From Pelomonas sp041914785 (GTDB lineage Bacteria; Pseudomonadota; Gammaproteobacteria; Burkholderiales; Burkholderiaceae_C): 64,000 bases of DNA. The position numbers were made by a program, and so were the translations under genes. The stretch covers positions 14,295-78,294 of the forward strand of contig JAYSCT010000003.1 of the NCBI GenBank assembly GCA_041914785.1, read 5' to 3'. Positions 1 through 7,653 of this stretch are shown here, piece by piece; positions within the stretch are counted from its first letter, which is position 1, and each line of letters opens with the position of its first letter. The notes under the pieces were generated by a model. The model did no database searches, was not told where the DNA came from, and saw only the letters and a list, made by a program, of their open reading frames with translations.

Positions 1-72
1 CCTTGGAAGCCGCGGAAGCTCCGCGGAACACGGTAACCTCATTTGAGGACATCCCGCATAGGAGCGCTCGGC

Positions 73-261
73 ATGACTGCGAAACCAAGAACCATTCAGG
101 AAAACCAAACTGGCGCACATACCCCGTTGCGAAGTCTCGCAGACCTCCTTGAAACCCTGCCTTTCCGTCAATTGGGCGCAAATCCTGTCGTCGACGTGAA
201 CCGTCTACCCAACGACGTACTTCCTCACATCGAAGTCGAGTGGAGTCGCGAAAATGGCTGA
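73..261 (+). CDS. hypothetical protein, small (62 aa)
   Basis: I do not recognise this protein. The ATG at 73 is preferred to an in-frame TTG at 43 because AGGAG (60-64) lies 8 nt upstream of it. Its stop overlaps the start of the next gene by 8 nt on the same strand, which suggests translational coupling in a small operon with the ORFs at 254 and 1002. The segment is less GC-rich than the rest of the window. No transmembrane segment, signal peptide or familiar motif is visible. Confidence 0.5.
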   Translation: MTAKPRTIQENQTGAHTPLRSLADLLETLPFRQLGANPVVDVNRLPNDVLPHIEVEWSRENG

Positions 262-943
262 GCTCAACCTGTCGCCTACAGAGATGGCAGCGCTGAACGC
301 AGTCGATGCCAATGCGCTCAGGGAGCACATCGATCAATGCCTGCGGGAGAGACGTTCCTCTTCACTCCGCGCACTTCGCCTAGACGGTTGCGGGGCGTAC
401 GTTGGCTCAAAGCTTCGACAGTTCGACCAGGCGATTGCTGCCCACGCGGTCGCAAAATCGGCCAAGAAGCTTTCCGAGACAGAGTACGACGTCCGTAAAG
501 CTGGAGGCGACCTGGAGCATGCCGTGCAGCAGATGAAGGATCGAGCTGCGACGCAAGAGCGAGAGGCACAGCTATTTGTTGTTGACGACCATATCGCGCC
601 GCCTTCAGCGTTCAGCGAGAAGCTGAACGTTCGAATCCGATTTCAGTGGAGAACGGACCCAGAGGCCGATTGGCAATTTGGTTCTGTGACCTTCACGCAT
701 ACGCACATTCAACGACCCGACTACCTTGGTCAAGCGCCTGCTCGGAAGCCCAGCCGGACCAAGCAAGAGGAACAACGTCAGGAAGCGCTGCACCACCAGT
801 GGGACTACTGGAAGAGCCTGTGCTTGCATGCGGTCCAAGACCACTTCCGCAGGGGTGGGGATGGGTCAACGATTCCTGAGGTGGTCCAAGCTAAGACGGA
901 CCCTCATACGAACGGGCTCAACAACTTCAGCGCGTCGTTCTGA
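254..943 (+). CDS. hypothetical protein (229 aa)
   Basis: Unrecognised soluble protein. Roughly residues 60-115 are rich in K, E, Q and D with a helical look (possible coiled coil). They are followed by a mixed segment with several Trp/Phe and a charged stretch near residues 165-185. It starts inside the end of the upstream small ORF (8-nt overlap), and a GGAG lies about 9 nt before the ATG. The next ORF starts 58 nt downstream on the same strand. Composition and neighbours fit an accessory or prophage-remnant region, but no function can be assigned. Confidence 0.55.
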   Translation: MAELNLSPTEMAALNAVDANALREHIDQCLRERRSSSLRALRLDGCGAYVGSKLRQFDQAIAAHAVAKSAKKLSETEYDVRKAGGDLEHAVQQMKDRAATQEREAQLFVVDDHIAPPSAFSEKLNVRIRFQWRTDPEADWQFGSVTFTHTHIQRPDYLGQAPARKPSRTKQEEQRQEALHHQWDYWKSLCLHAVQDHFRRGGDGSTIPEVVQAKTDPHTNGLNNFSASF

Positions 944-1001
944 AATTGCAGCTGCCTCTGATGCCCGAAAATGCGAGCTTGATCTACAAATGGACTGAGC
1001 C

Positions 1002-1571
1002 ATGATTTTCGGCAAGGAGCAGCGGGCGTCGCCCGACGTCATCGCGGCAATGGCGCGTGCCGCGGAGAAGTTTGCTCAGAAATGGTCGTACCCATCGCCC
1101 CCTGATGCGGAATGGGTCGAGAACTGGGCTGATCTGCTGCATGACCTTACGCCTGATGAAATCGACACGGCAGCTGCGCTGTTCCTTCGAGACTTCCACA
1201 GCCCGCCACTGCCGGCTCACTTCGTAGAGGTTCGGGACCGAATCCGTGCCGGGCGGAAGCTCGACGAGCCGTTTGTTTCCCAGCCAGAACGCATCGCGTT
1301 CATGATCCTCACGAGTGATGAGTTCGCCGGCGGCGGCGTCAGTCTGTCCGACCTCTCCAGAGGCTGCATGATCGCTTCTGTGATCGCAAACATGAAGGCT
1401 CACCAAGGTATCGCGCCGATGGATCATCCCGGGCTTCACGACATGCTCATGAACGACCTTCGCTACATCGGAGACATGTCGCACGACTGGCTGGCCGACG
1501 CGAGGGATGGCAAGGGGTACTGGGCCGGTCTCTTCGACCCGAAACGTCCGCCCCAGGACCACGAGCGCTAG
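1002..1571 (+). CDS. hypothetical protein, possibly phage-like (189 aa)
   Basis: Unrecognised soluble protein starting at an ATG that follows GAGCC. The stretch around residues 35-85 (W..L...LTPDEIDTA...F....SPPLPAHF) has the general pattern of small phage replication/helicase-loader proteins, in which an enclosed Trp region precedes a Pro-rich P..F motif. This is only a weak visual resemblance. It is the third gene in a run of plus-strand ORFs of unlike composition to the core chromosome. A profile search against phage P-like loaders would decide it. Confidence 0.55.
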   Translation: MIFGKEQRASPDVIAAMARAAEKFAQKWSYPSPPDAEWVENWADLLHDLTPDEIDTAAALFLRDFHSPPLPAHFVEVRDRIRAGRKLDEPFVSQPERIAFMILTSDEFAGGGVSLSDLSRGCMIASVIANMKAHQGIAPMDHPGLHDMLMNDLRYIGDMSHDWLADARDGKGYWAGLFDPKRPPQDHER

Positions 1572-1687
1572 ACATCGCCCCGTCGCTGCCCACGCAGAGG
1601 GCCCAGGACAATCAAACCCAGGGCTTACACGCAATCACCGAGCCGCAGCTAAGCCGTTCCTCGGTCCGAGCGCAGGCTCGGCCCGCG

Positions 1688-2050
1688 TCACGGGAGGTCG
1701 GCGGGCTCAGTAGGAGGGTAGTAGGGAGGAACGAAGGGGGCGTCAGGCAGCTTAGGCGTCAGGAACCTAATCGGCGCCAGGACGTTGGACGTCGCGATCG
1801 ATGCGATAACGACTTCTCCGTTCACCGCGCTGATCGTGCATGACGAGTAGCTGCTGTTGAAAGACCCCATCACGAACGACACGTGTCCTGCAGCTTCAAA
1901 TGACACCCATGGACGGTCAATCCATTGGAGCATCCACTCCTGCAAGTCGCCGTGGAGAATCGGATAAAGATTTTCTAAGGCATCAAGTTGGTACTTGAAA
2001 CCAGGATCTTCCAACCAAAACGAAACTGACGGAGGGTGTACCCAGTTCAC
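1688..2050 (-). CDS. hypothetical protein (120 aa)
   Basis: Unrecognised protein, read from a GTG at 2050. It begins 5 nt after the stop of the upstream minus-strand gene (2056-2283), so the two probably form one transcript. The protein is Trp/Tyr-rich in its first half and ends with a Pro-rich tail containing PPYYPP. No membrane segment or signal peptide is apparent. The existence of the gene rests on tight spacing and plausible composition rather than homology. Confidence 0.5.
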   Translation of the reverse strand: MNWVHPPSVSFWLEDPGFKYQLDALENLYPILHGDLQEWMLQWIDRPWVSFEAAGHVSFVMGSFNSSYSSCTISAVNGEVVIASIATSNVLAPIRFLTPKLPDAPFVPPYYPPTEPADLP

Positions 2051-2055
2051 GCGTC

Positions 2056-2283
2056 CTACGCTGCCTTCTTCTTGAAGAGAGCGAGCACGTCTTCGCGTGT
2101 GGCGGGCTTCAGGTTCCGACCGCCCAGACGCTCACCAGCCTCGGCCAGCGTCGCCATGATGGGCGCTGGCAGCGCCTGAATCACTTTGCGGTCTGGCACA
2201 TCACCACCGGAGACTGGCATGACCGCCGTCAAGGCTTGGTTGAACATAGATGCGATCGCTTTTGCTACGGGACGCTTGGGCAT
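2056..2283 (-). CDS. small hypothetical protein (75 aa)
   Basis: Basic small protein, read from the ATG at 2283, with AAGGA about 9 nt upstream. A longer in-frame extension up to 2490 has unlikely composition and would run through the operator region, so I reject it. The C-terminal half (KPATREDVLALFKKKAA) looks helical. The gene is divergent from the wHTH-nucleotidyltransferase gene at 2468, so it may share that control region. Function unknown. Confidence 0.55.
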   Translation of the reverse strand: MPKRPVAKAIASMFNQALTAVMPVSGGDVPDRKVIQALPAPIMATLAEAGERLGGRNLKPATREDVLALFKKKAA

Positions 2284-2422
2284 GGAAGGGATCCTTGAGC
2301 AGGAGCGCTCTGTGGAACACCATGGCGCCATTATGTTCCTGTTCAGCTTTTTGAACCGGCGCAGCGTGGTGATGAAGTGCGAAAACCGGCGCTCGCAATG
2401 TTGCCAGAGGCAAACGATTGAC

Positions 2423-2466
2423 GATCGGTCCATATTTTGGGATGATCGGTCCGAATAAAGGACCGA
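2423..2466 (+). promoter_or_regulatory. palindromic operator upstream of the nucleotidyltransferase-HEPN pair
   Basis: GATCGGTCC occurs twice in direct orientation (2423-2431 and 2444-2452), 21 bp apart, so two helical turns. The second copy also forms a perfect inverted repeat with GGACCGA (2460-2466): TCGGTCC, a 7-bp spacer, GGACCGA. The right half-site overlaps the ribosome-binding site (AAAGGA, 2457-2462) of the gene at 2468. A regulator bound here would block both promoter and translation start. The winged-helix domain of the adjacent protein makes autoregulation the simplest inference. Confidence 0.7.
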
Positions 2467-2467
2467 G

Positions 2468-3082
2468 ATGCCACTCCTCGACGCTTTCATGCCTCAACGC
2501 GAGCAGCGCCTTCTCCGCGCGATTGTGCTGAATCCTGATCGAACGTTTTCGGTGAACGACCTGGTTCGGGCCGGGGGCGGGAGCAAATCCGCAGCGATCA
2601 CGATCATTGATCGCTTCTCGAAGTGCAGCCTTCTTACCGAGCAGCGCGTCGGAAACCAACGCCGGCTTCAGTTCAATCAGCAATGGCCACTTGCTGAAGA
2701 ACTGCGGTTGATGTTCGTCAAGTCGTTTGGCGTCGCCGAACCGATCAGAGAAGCTCTGACTCCACTCGCCAACCGCATTGCACTAGCTTTCGTCTTCGGC
2801 TCAGTGGTCAAGGGGACCGATCATGCAGGCAGTGACATTGACCTTATGGTTGTTGGTGACGTCTCTACGATGGAGCTTCTTGAAGTCCTGGACCCATTGA
2901 AGGACGAGCTCAAGCGACCCGTGAACTTCAATCTTTATGGGGCTGCGGAGTGGGCTCTGATGCAATCGGACCCAGTGGTCGCCTCTATCATGGGTGGGCC
3001 TCGAGTGATGATCTATGACCATACAAGCTCCCCAGAATCTTCTGAATCTTCTTCAGAAGGGCCACCTCAAAGAAGCACCTGA
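2468..3082 (+). CDS. winged-helix/MNT-type nucleotidyltransferase (antitoxin-like)
   Basis: A two-domain protein of 204 aa. Residues about 8-75 look like a winged helix-turn-helix (SVNDLVRAGGG...AITIIDRF followed by a basic wing). Residues about 100-150 carry the minimal nucleotidyltransferase signature GS-VVKGTDHAGSDIDLMVV, with the G-S pair and the DxD metal-binding aspartates intact. Proteins of this kind pair with HEPN partners, and MNT enzymes can inactivate the HEPN RNase by nucleotidylation. The HEPN-like gene at 3015 overlaps its 3' end by 68 nt. A palindromic operator lies immediately upstream, consistent with autoregulation. The ATG follows AAAGGA by 5 nt. The TA role is inference from architecture. 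Confidence 0.75.
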   Translation: MPLLDAFMPQREQRLLRAIVLNPDRTFSVNDLVRAGGGSKSAAITIIDRFSKCSLLTEQRVGNQRRLQFNQQWPLAEELRLMFVKSFGVAEPIREALTPLANRIALAFVFGSVVKGTDHAGSDIDLMVVGDVSTMELLEVLDPLKDELKRPVNFNLYGAAEWALMQSDPVVASIMGGPRVMIYDHTSSPESSESSSEGPPQRST

Positions 3083-3518
3083 CGCATCGTCCACGTCCGA
3101 GGTGTACTTTTCTCGGGCGCAAGGGTCGCTGCAGAGTTCGCAAATCGCTGGCCTCAGAAGCCATGATCGATTTGTGATCGCTTATGAGGGGCTTTTTGCC
3201 TTGGCGGTCGGCGTACTTGCTTTGTACGACTTGAGGCCCGGCGATGGCGAAGGCCATCGCGTCACAGCTCTGCAAGGCGCACTAGGCATTCTGGGTCTCA
3301 GCCCTAGCCAGATGAGTCTCGCAACGCGCGTACACGACCAGCGAAACGCCAAAATCTACAAACTTCCGATCGACGCCTCCGAAAACGATGCCAAGGATGC
3401 TGCAACCGTCTTGGATGCTTCGCTGAAGTTGGCGGTAGCGATGAAATTCAGCGTGTTGAGTGCGCGAGCCGCCGCTCACGCTGCAAGTACACCTCCTCCG
3501 CCAGCGCCAAAGAGGTGA
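3015..3518 (+). CDS. HEPN-domain protein (toxin-like partner)
   Basis: Helical protein of 167 aa resembling the SAV_6107-like HEPN family. Near the N-terminus it has L-KGHLKEAPDAS, then SR...L.SSQIAGL...DRFVIAYEGLFALAVGVLAL, then H.....QG, and a conserved RVHDQRNAKIY segment near residues 103-113 that matches the basic R-N-x-x-Y core of this family. It overlaps the nucleotidyltransferase gene by 68 nt. The overlap is long, but the family's N-terminal motif starts right there, so I keep the ATG at 3015. HEPN proteins are commonly RNases. The classical R-x4-H motif is not obvious, so activity is uncertain. The Pro-rich tail (PPPPAPKR) is unusual. Confidence 0.65.
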   Translation: MTIQAPQNLLNLLQKGHLKEAPDASSTSEVYFSRAQGSLQSSQIAGLRSHDRFVIAYEGLFALAVGVLALYDLRPGDGEGHRVTALQGALGILGLSPSQMSLATRVHDQRNAKIYKLPIDASENDAKDAATVLDASLKLAVAMKFSVLSARAAAHAASTPPPPAPKR

Positions 3519-3545
3519 CATGAGGCGGGGCATCGATGGATAGGG

Positions 3546-4010
3546 GTGCCAGTGAAGCTGAACGACACAACCTTGATCGAGCGGCTCGCATACGACCTGC
3601 GAGCCGTTCTTGAATCACTCGCTCCAAGCCTCCCGATCGGCTTGGCTGAGTTCCCTCGCGGCGCGTGCGGAGATACGAGCCTTCTTCTCGGCACGCTACT
3701 CGTCGATCATGGCGTCGCAGGGTTCGAATACATCTGCGGCGATCGAGGAAGCCATGACGATGGAACGTGGACGTCACATGCTTGGCTGCATAGGGATGGC
3801 CTAGTCATCGACATTACAGCGGACCAGTTCGATGATGGACCTGGTCCCGTCATCGTGTCTTCGGACTCGGCATGGCACCGTGGCTTTGACTGGGATTCAC
3901 CTTCGCCTTCGGACTTTCGCAGTTGGCACGGGCCAGGAACATACGACCTGTACCGCGCGTACGGGGCGGTCAAGACTGCTCTGATGCTGAGAGCAGCCAG
4001 CAATCCGTAA
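3546..4010 (+). CDS. predicted papain/transglutaminase-like cysteine protein (154 aa)
   Basis: Small soluble protein without signal peptide. Three blocks suggest a Cys-His-Asp triad: RGACGDTSLLLG (Cys near residue 41), SHAWLHRDG (His near residue 78) and VIDITADQF (Asp near residues 88-92). That order and spacing fit a compact papain/transglutaminase-like fold. Start is GTG at 3546; a second GTG at 3552 is possible. It lies 27 nt after the HEPN gene on the same strand and may be co-transcribed with it. I do not know a characterised homologue, and the enzymatic assignment is inference from motif pattern. Confidence 0.55.
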   Translation: MPVKLNDTTLIERLAYDLRAVLESLAPSLPIGLAEFPRGACGDTSLLLGTLLVDHGVAGFEYICGDRGSHDDGTWTSHAWLHRDGLVIDITADQFDDGPGPVIVSSDSAWHRGFDWDSPSPSDFRSWHGPGTYDLYRAYGAVKTALMLRAASNP

Positions 4011-4288
4011 CCGCTTCACGCCGGCTTCGTCGTGCCCCGCTGACCATCGCATCTGGGACCTGACGACATTGTGGACGCCGGGTACTGAAGCGACTCCGAC
4101 AACGTCCATGAATCGGACACCGGAGGCGCTTCGTAGGCTGTGCAGCGTAACGGTTCCGGCATGAAGAAAGCCCAGAGGTTGCATGCAACGCTTGGGCTTC
4201 GTAGAACGGCCGGATGTAGGCTAAACCGTTGATCTGAAAGGAATTTTCAGCGGTTCTTGTGCATCAGCTAGATAATGCCGGCAGGAAC
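4011..4288. other. intergenic stretch at edge of low-GC region, with imperfect hairpin
   Basis: No credible gene is seen between the stop at 4010 and erpA. An imperfect palindrome at 4168-4199 has outer arms AAGCCCA/TGGGCTT and inner arms GTTGC/GCAAC. It lacks a clear T-tract on the plus strand, while the minus strand has TTTCTTC after it, so it could terminate minus-strand transcription or be a remnant attachment-type sequence. Base composition changes from the accessory genes on the left to core genes on the right within this stretch. Confidence 0.4.
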
Positions 4289-4311
4289 GAAAAAGCCGCC
4301 CGGAGGCGGCT
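4289..4311 (-). terminator. rho-independent terminator of erpA
   Basis: On the minus strand a 7-bp stem (AGCCGCC/GGCGGCT) with a 4-nt loop is followed by a run of five Ts. It lies about 40 nt beyond the erpA stop codon. Confidence 0.8.
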
Positions 4312-4350
4312 TGTGCAGGTGCGGGTCAGCGCAGGTCCGGCATCAGGGTC

Positions 4351-4713
4351 TCAGACCGAGAAGCTGGAGCCGCAACCGCAGGTGGTGGTGGCGTTCGGGT
4401 TCTTGATGACGAACTGGGCGCCCTGCAGGTCTTCCTTGTAGTCGATCTCGGCGCCCATCAGGTATTGCAGGCTCATCGAGTCGATCAGCAGCGTCACGCC
4501 GTTCTTCTGCATCTGCGTGTCGTCGTCGTTGACGGCCTCGTCGAACGTGAAGCCGTACTGGAAGCCGGAGCAGCCGCCGCCCTGCACGAACACGCGCAGC
4601 TTCAGGTCGGGGTTGCCCTCCTCGGCGACGAGGTCGCGCACCTTGTCGGCGGCGCTGTCGGTGAAGACCAGGGGCGCGGGGATGTCGGTGGGGGTGTCAA
4701 GCACGGCGCTCAT
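4351..4713 (-). CDS. erpA: iron-sulfur cluster insertion protein ErpA
   Basis: A-type Fe-S carrier of 120 aa, the usual length for the family. It delivers [4Fe-4S] or [2Fe-2S] clusters to apo-enzymes in the cytoplasm. The HesB/IscA fold is recognisable from VFVQGGGCSGFQYGF, and the three cluster-binding cysteines are present: Cys48 in GGGCSG, and Cys112/Cys114 in the C-terminal CGCGSSF motif. The gene sits downstream of rplM-rpsI with its own terminator at 4289-4311. A terminator between rpsI and erpA (4770-4795) implies a separate promoter in 4714-4769. The rplM-rpsI-erpA order is common in Burkholderiales. Confidence 0.95.
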   Translation of the reverse strand: MSAVLDTPTDIPAPLVFTDSAADKVRDLVAEEGNPDLKLRVFVQGGGCSGFQYGFTFDEAVNDDDTQMQKNGVTLLIDSMSLQYLMGAEIDYKEDLQGAQFVIKNPNATTTCGCGSSFSV

Positions 4714-4769
4714 GGCGGGCTCCTCAGAATCTGTGCGAAAGCGGATAGGTGGATTGTCGGCGCAAAAAC

Positions 4770-4795
4770 AAAAGGCCGCGGTGAAGCGGCCTTTT
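4770..4795 (-). terminator. rho-independent terminator of rplM-rpsI
   Basis: Perfect 10-bp inverted repeat AAAAGGCCGC/GCGGCCTTTT with a 6-nt loop, starting 18 nt beyond the rpsI stop. On the minus strand it runs into a T-rich tract. The symmetric A/T ends would let it act in both directions. Confidence 0.85.
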
Positions 4796-4812
4796 GTGGA
4801 GTCGAGCAGCGA

Positions 4813-5205
4813 TTAACGCTTGCTGAACTGCTTGCGGCGACGGGCGCCGTGCAGACCGACCTTCTTACGCTCGACTTCACGCGCGTCACGCGTGACGAAG
4901 CCGGCGCGGCTCAGTTCGGGCTTCAGCGTCGCGTCGTAGTCGATCAGCGCGCGGGTGATGCCCAGGCGCAGCGCGCCGGCCTGGCCGGACTCGCCGCCAC
5001 CGTGCACGTTGACCTTGATGTCGAACGCTTCGCCATTGTTCGTCAGCAGCAGCGGCTGCTTGGCGATCATGATGGACGTGCCGCGGCCGAAGTAGCTCTC
5101 GATGGGCTTGCCGTTGACGACGATCTGGCCCGTGCCCTTCTTGATGAAGACGCGAGCGACCGACGACTTGCGGCGGCCGGTACCGTAATTCCAGTTTCCG
5201 ATCAT
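4813..5205 (-). CDS. rpsI: 30S ribosomal protein S9
   Basis: S9 of 130 aa, full length. It begins with NYGTGRRKSSVARVF and ends in the basic RRRKQFSKR tail that reaches the ribosomal P site. Other S9 blocks (GGESGQAGALRLGITRAL, KKVGLHGARRRKQ) are intact. It follows rplM after 9 nt. Its AGGAG ribosome-binding site overlaps the rplM stop region, which fits a tightly coupled rplM-rpsI operon. S9 is assembled into the 30S subunit head. Confidence 0.98.
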   Translation of the reverse strand: MIGNWNYGTGRRKSSVARVFIKKGTGQIVVNGKPIESYFGRGTSIMIAKQPLLLTNNGEAFDIKVNVHGGGESGQAGALRLGITRALIDYDATLKPELSRAGFVTRDAREVERKKVGLHGARRRKQFSKR

Positions 5206-5214
5206 TGCCGCTCC

Positions 5215-5643
5215 TTAGATTTCCAGAGCCTTGGGCTGCTGGGCGGTGTGCGGGTGGGTACCACCAGCGTAAACCTTCAGCTTCTTCACCATGGCGTAGC
5301 CCAGGGGACCCTTGGGCAGCATGCCCTTGACAGCCTTCTCCAGGGCGCGGCCCGGATGCTTGGCTTGCATGTCCTTGAACTTGGTGGCGTAGATGCCGCC
5401 GGGGAAGCCGCTGTGGCGGTAGTACACCTTGTCGGTGGCCTTGTTGCCGGTCACGCGCAGCTTGTCTGCGTTGATCACGACGATGAAGTCACCGGTGTCC
5501 ACGTGAGGCGTGTAAATGGCCTTGTGCTTGCCGCGCAAACGGAGTGCCACTTCGCTGGCAACACGTCCGAGCACCTTGTCGGTGGCGTCAATCACAAACC
5601 ACTCGTGCGTCACTTCGGCCGGCTTGGCGCTGAAGGTCTTCAT
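5215..5643 (-). CDS. rplM: 50S ribosomal protein L13
   Basis: L13 of 142 aa, the standard bacterial length. It is read from the ATG at 5643 (MKTFSAKP...). An in-frame extension to 5733 has non-protein-like composition and is rejected. Family blocks seen: WFVIDATDKVLGRVAS, the VV-INADK-R-TGNK segment, YYRHSGFPGG and KGMLPKGPLGYAMVKKL. It is the first gene of the rplM-rpsI operon. In enterobacteria L13 represses this operon through its mRNA leader; whether that happens here cannot be read from the sequence. Confidence 0.98.
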   Translation of the reverse strand: MKTFSAKPAEVTHEWFVIDATDKVLGRVASEVALRLRGKHKAIYTPHVDTGDFIVVINADKLRVTGNKATDKVYYRHSGFPGGIYATKFKDMQAKHPGRALEKAVKGMLPKGPLGYAMVKKLKVYAGGTHPHTAQQPKALEI

Positions 5644-5849
5644 GAGAGTTGCTTTCGCTGTGCCGGCCTCGGGTGAAAGCCGGCGATGAATGGCTGAAAC
5701 TGCTGACCGGCCTCGGTGCTGTGTCTGGTGCACAGCCTCTCAACCAGTATCTTTCCCGCAGCCTTTGACGGAAAAGCCGACGAGTGTAGCAGCGACGCCC
5801 ATGGTTTGGAAGCCGCCGCCGCGTTAACCTCCGCACAGGATCACCCGCC

Positions 5850-6662
5850 ATGCCCCGCAAGCCCGCCCCCACGCCACCACCCGCCGACACGGCCACGGGC
5901 TGGGACGAGGTGCTGTCGGCGTTCGGGCCGGACCCGCATCCGCCGCCGCCCGTGCCGCCGGTCGAGCCCTCCGCGGACGCCGGCACCGGCCCGCTGGCCA
6001 GCGCGCGCGCCGCGTTGGAACGGCTGGCCACCTGGGTGCCCATCCGCTCGCTGGCCCGCCGCCACCGCCGCCGCATCATCGAGCACCTGTTCGCGATGGA
6101 CGCGCGGGACCGCTACCTGCGCTTCGGCTACGCGGCGTCGGACGAACAGATCCGCAAGTACGCGCTGTCGCTCGACTTCGCCCGCGACGAGGTGCTGGGC
6201 ATCTTCAACCGCCGCCTGAAGCTGGTGGCGCTGGCCCACCTGGCCTACGGGCAGCCCCTGCCCGGCGACCCGACCCGCACGATGGCCGAGTTCGGCGTGT
6301 CGGTGCTGCCCGAGTCGCGCGGCCGCGGCCTGGGCCGCCGGCTGTTCGAGACCGCCGGGCTGCACGCCCGCAACCGCGGCATCGACACCCTCTTCATCCA
6401 CGCGCTCAGCGAGAACCGCCCGATGCTGCGCATCGCCACGGCGGCCGGCGCCGTCGTCGAGCGCGACGGCAGCGAGTCCGCCGCCTACCTGCGGCTGCCG
6501 CCGGACTCGTTCGGCTCCCAGGTCGAGCAGGCGCTGGAGCGCCACCTGGGCGAGCTGGACTTCCAGTTCAAGCGCCAGGCCCGCGTGCTGAACGACTTCG
6601 TCGACAGCGTCGCCGAGGTGAAGGCCCATTTCGACGCGTCCGGCCGCGCGGCCAAGGAATGA
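5850..6662 (+). CDS. GNAT-family N-acetyltransferase
   Basis: Protein of 270 aa with a Pro-rich, probably disordered first 55 residues followed by a GNAT domain. The acetyl-CoA-binding motif A is clear at VSVLPESRGRGLGRRLFETA (around residues 150-170, R-G-x-G type). It is preceded by a strand with AEFG and followed by IHALSENRPMLRIATAAGA. The C-terminal 45 residues look helical. The substrate is unknown. It is transcribed divergently from rplM; 5644-5849 between them carries both promoters. Gene order next to rplM suggests a core gene of the lineage rather than an acquired one. Confidence 0.8.
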   Translation: MPRKPAPTPPPADTATGWDEVLSAFGPDPHPPPPVPPVEPSADAGTGPLASARAALERLATWVPIRSLARRHRRRIIEHLFAMDARDRYLRFGYAASDEQIRKYALSLDFARDEVLGIFNRRLKLVALAHLAYGQPLPGDPTRTMAEFGVSVLPESRGRGLGRRLFETAGLHARNRGIDTLFIHALSENRPMLRIATAAGAVVERDGSESAAYLRLPPDSFGSQVEQALERHLGELDFQFKRQARVLNDFVDSVAEVKAHFDASGRAAKE

Positions 6663-6795
6663 GTGGCGCGGCCGAGTCCCCCTCAGACTGGGGGAACGGG
6701 GGCTAACCAGTAATGGCCTGTCCCTTGATTACGCTACATTGATCCACTAGTGCGCCGCGTGCCTGTCGGCGATGCCGCCGAACTCCCCGAGAGAC

Positions 6796-7653
6796 ATGCC
6801 GTACGCCATCTACTGGATCGCCGCGCTGGCTGTTTGCGTGCTGGGCCTGGCCATCAGCCTGGTCTGGGCGCTGCGGCGGCCGGCCTACGCCAACCGGGGC
6901 CTTCCTGGAGAGTGGTCGCTCACGGCGAGGCCCGTGTTCACGACCGACGAGCGGCGCGTCTTCCGGCTGCTGCGCGAGGCGCTGCCCCACCACGTCGTGC
7001 TGTCCAAGCTGCCGCTGGTGCGCTTCTGCCAGCCGACCGAGGCCAAGGAAGTGCGCTACTGGTTCGACCTGCTGGGCGCCTCGCACGTGACGTTTGCCAT
7101 CTGCAGCCCCAACGGCCGCGTGCTGGCCGCGATCGACCTCGAAGGCGAGCGCGGCGTCACGCCGCGCAGCCTGCAGATCAAGCATGCCGTGCTGTCGGCC
7201 TGCCGCGTGCGCTACCTGCGCTGTGAGATGGACCAGCTGCCCAGCGTGGCCGAGCTGCAGTTGCTGGTGCCGCAGGGCAGCAACCCGCGCGGCCCGCTGC
7301 CGGCGCCGGCCGCCACGGCCGCCCTGCCGCGCCGCAGCGCCAGCGACGACGAGTTCGGCAGCGACTGGGGCCAGTTCTCGCAGCCGCTGCCGCTGTGGCA
7401 GGACGCCGGCGTGTTCGGCGGCAACGAGCCCCCGGCCTATGCCGAGCCGCGCCAGCCGCGGGCGCAGTCGCCCTACCCGCATCGCCCGCCGGTCGAGCGC
7501 CGCGCGCCGCAGCGCCAGCTGGATGCGGCGCGCTTCAACCCGCGCACGCTGCCGGTGCTGGACGATGCCGACGAGGAAGCCATGATGGACGACATCGTGG
7601 GCGTCGTCGTCGATGCGCCGCGCTGCGCCACCGAGCGCCCCCGCCGCCGCTAA
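6796..7653 (+). CDS. membrane-anchored DUF2726 protein
   Basis: N-terminal membrane anchor (about 20 hydrophobic residues, YWIAALAVCVLGLAISLVWAL), then a DUF2726-like domain around residues 40-165 (FTTDERRVFRLLREALP, VRFCQPTEAKEVRYWFDL, LAAIDLEGER). A Pro/Arg-rich acidic tail to about residue 285 is probably disordered. DUF2726 has been related to nuclease-like folds, but no catalytic residues can be asserted here. Start is uncertain: ATG at 6772 is the alternative in the same frame. The stop codon (7651-7653) touches the base of the nested palindromic element that follows. Confidence 0.7.
   Translation: MPYAIYWIAALAVCVLGLAISLVWALRRPAYANRGLPGEWSLTARPVFTTDERRVFRLLREALPHHVVLSKLPLVRFCQPTEAKEVRYWFDLLGASHVTFAICSPNGRVLAAIDLEGERGVTPRSLQIKHAVLSACRVRYLRCEMDQLPSVAELQLLVPQGSNPRGPLPAPAATAALPRRSASDDEFGSDWGQFSQPLPLWQDAGVFGGNEPPAYAEPRQPRAQSPYPHRPPVERRAPQRQLDAARFNPRTLPVLDDADEEAMMDDIVGVVVDAPRCATERPRRR

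Noticed and set aside
4168..4199. Imperfect palindrome as tRNA or attachment site
   Set aside because: No cloverleaf can be formed and no direct-repeat partner is visible in the window; kept only as an intergenic note.
4465..5676. 403-aa plus-strand ORF antisense to erpA, rpsI and rplM
   Set aside because: Frame shadow of three highly conserved genes caused by high GC; no family resemblance.
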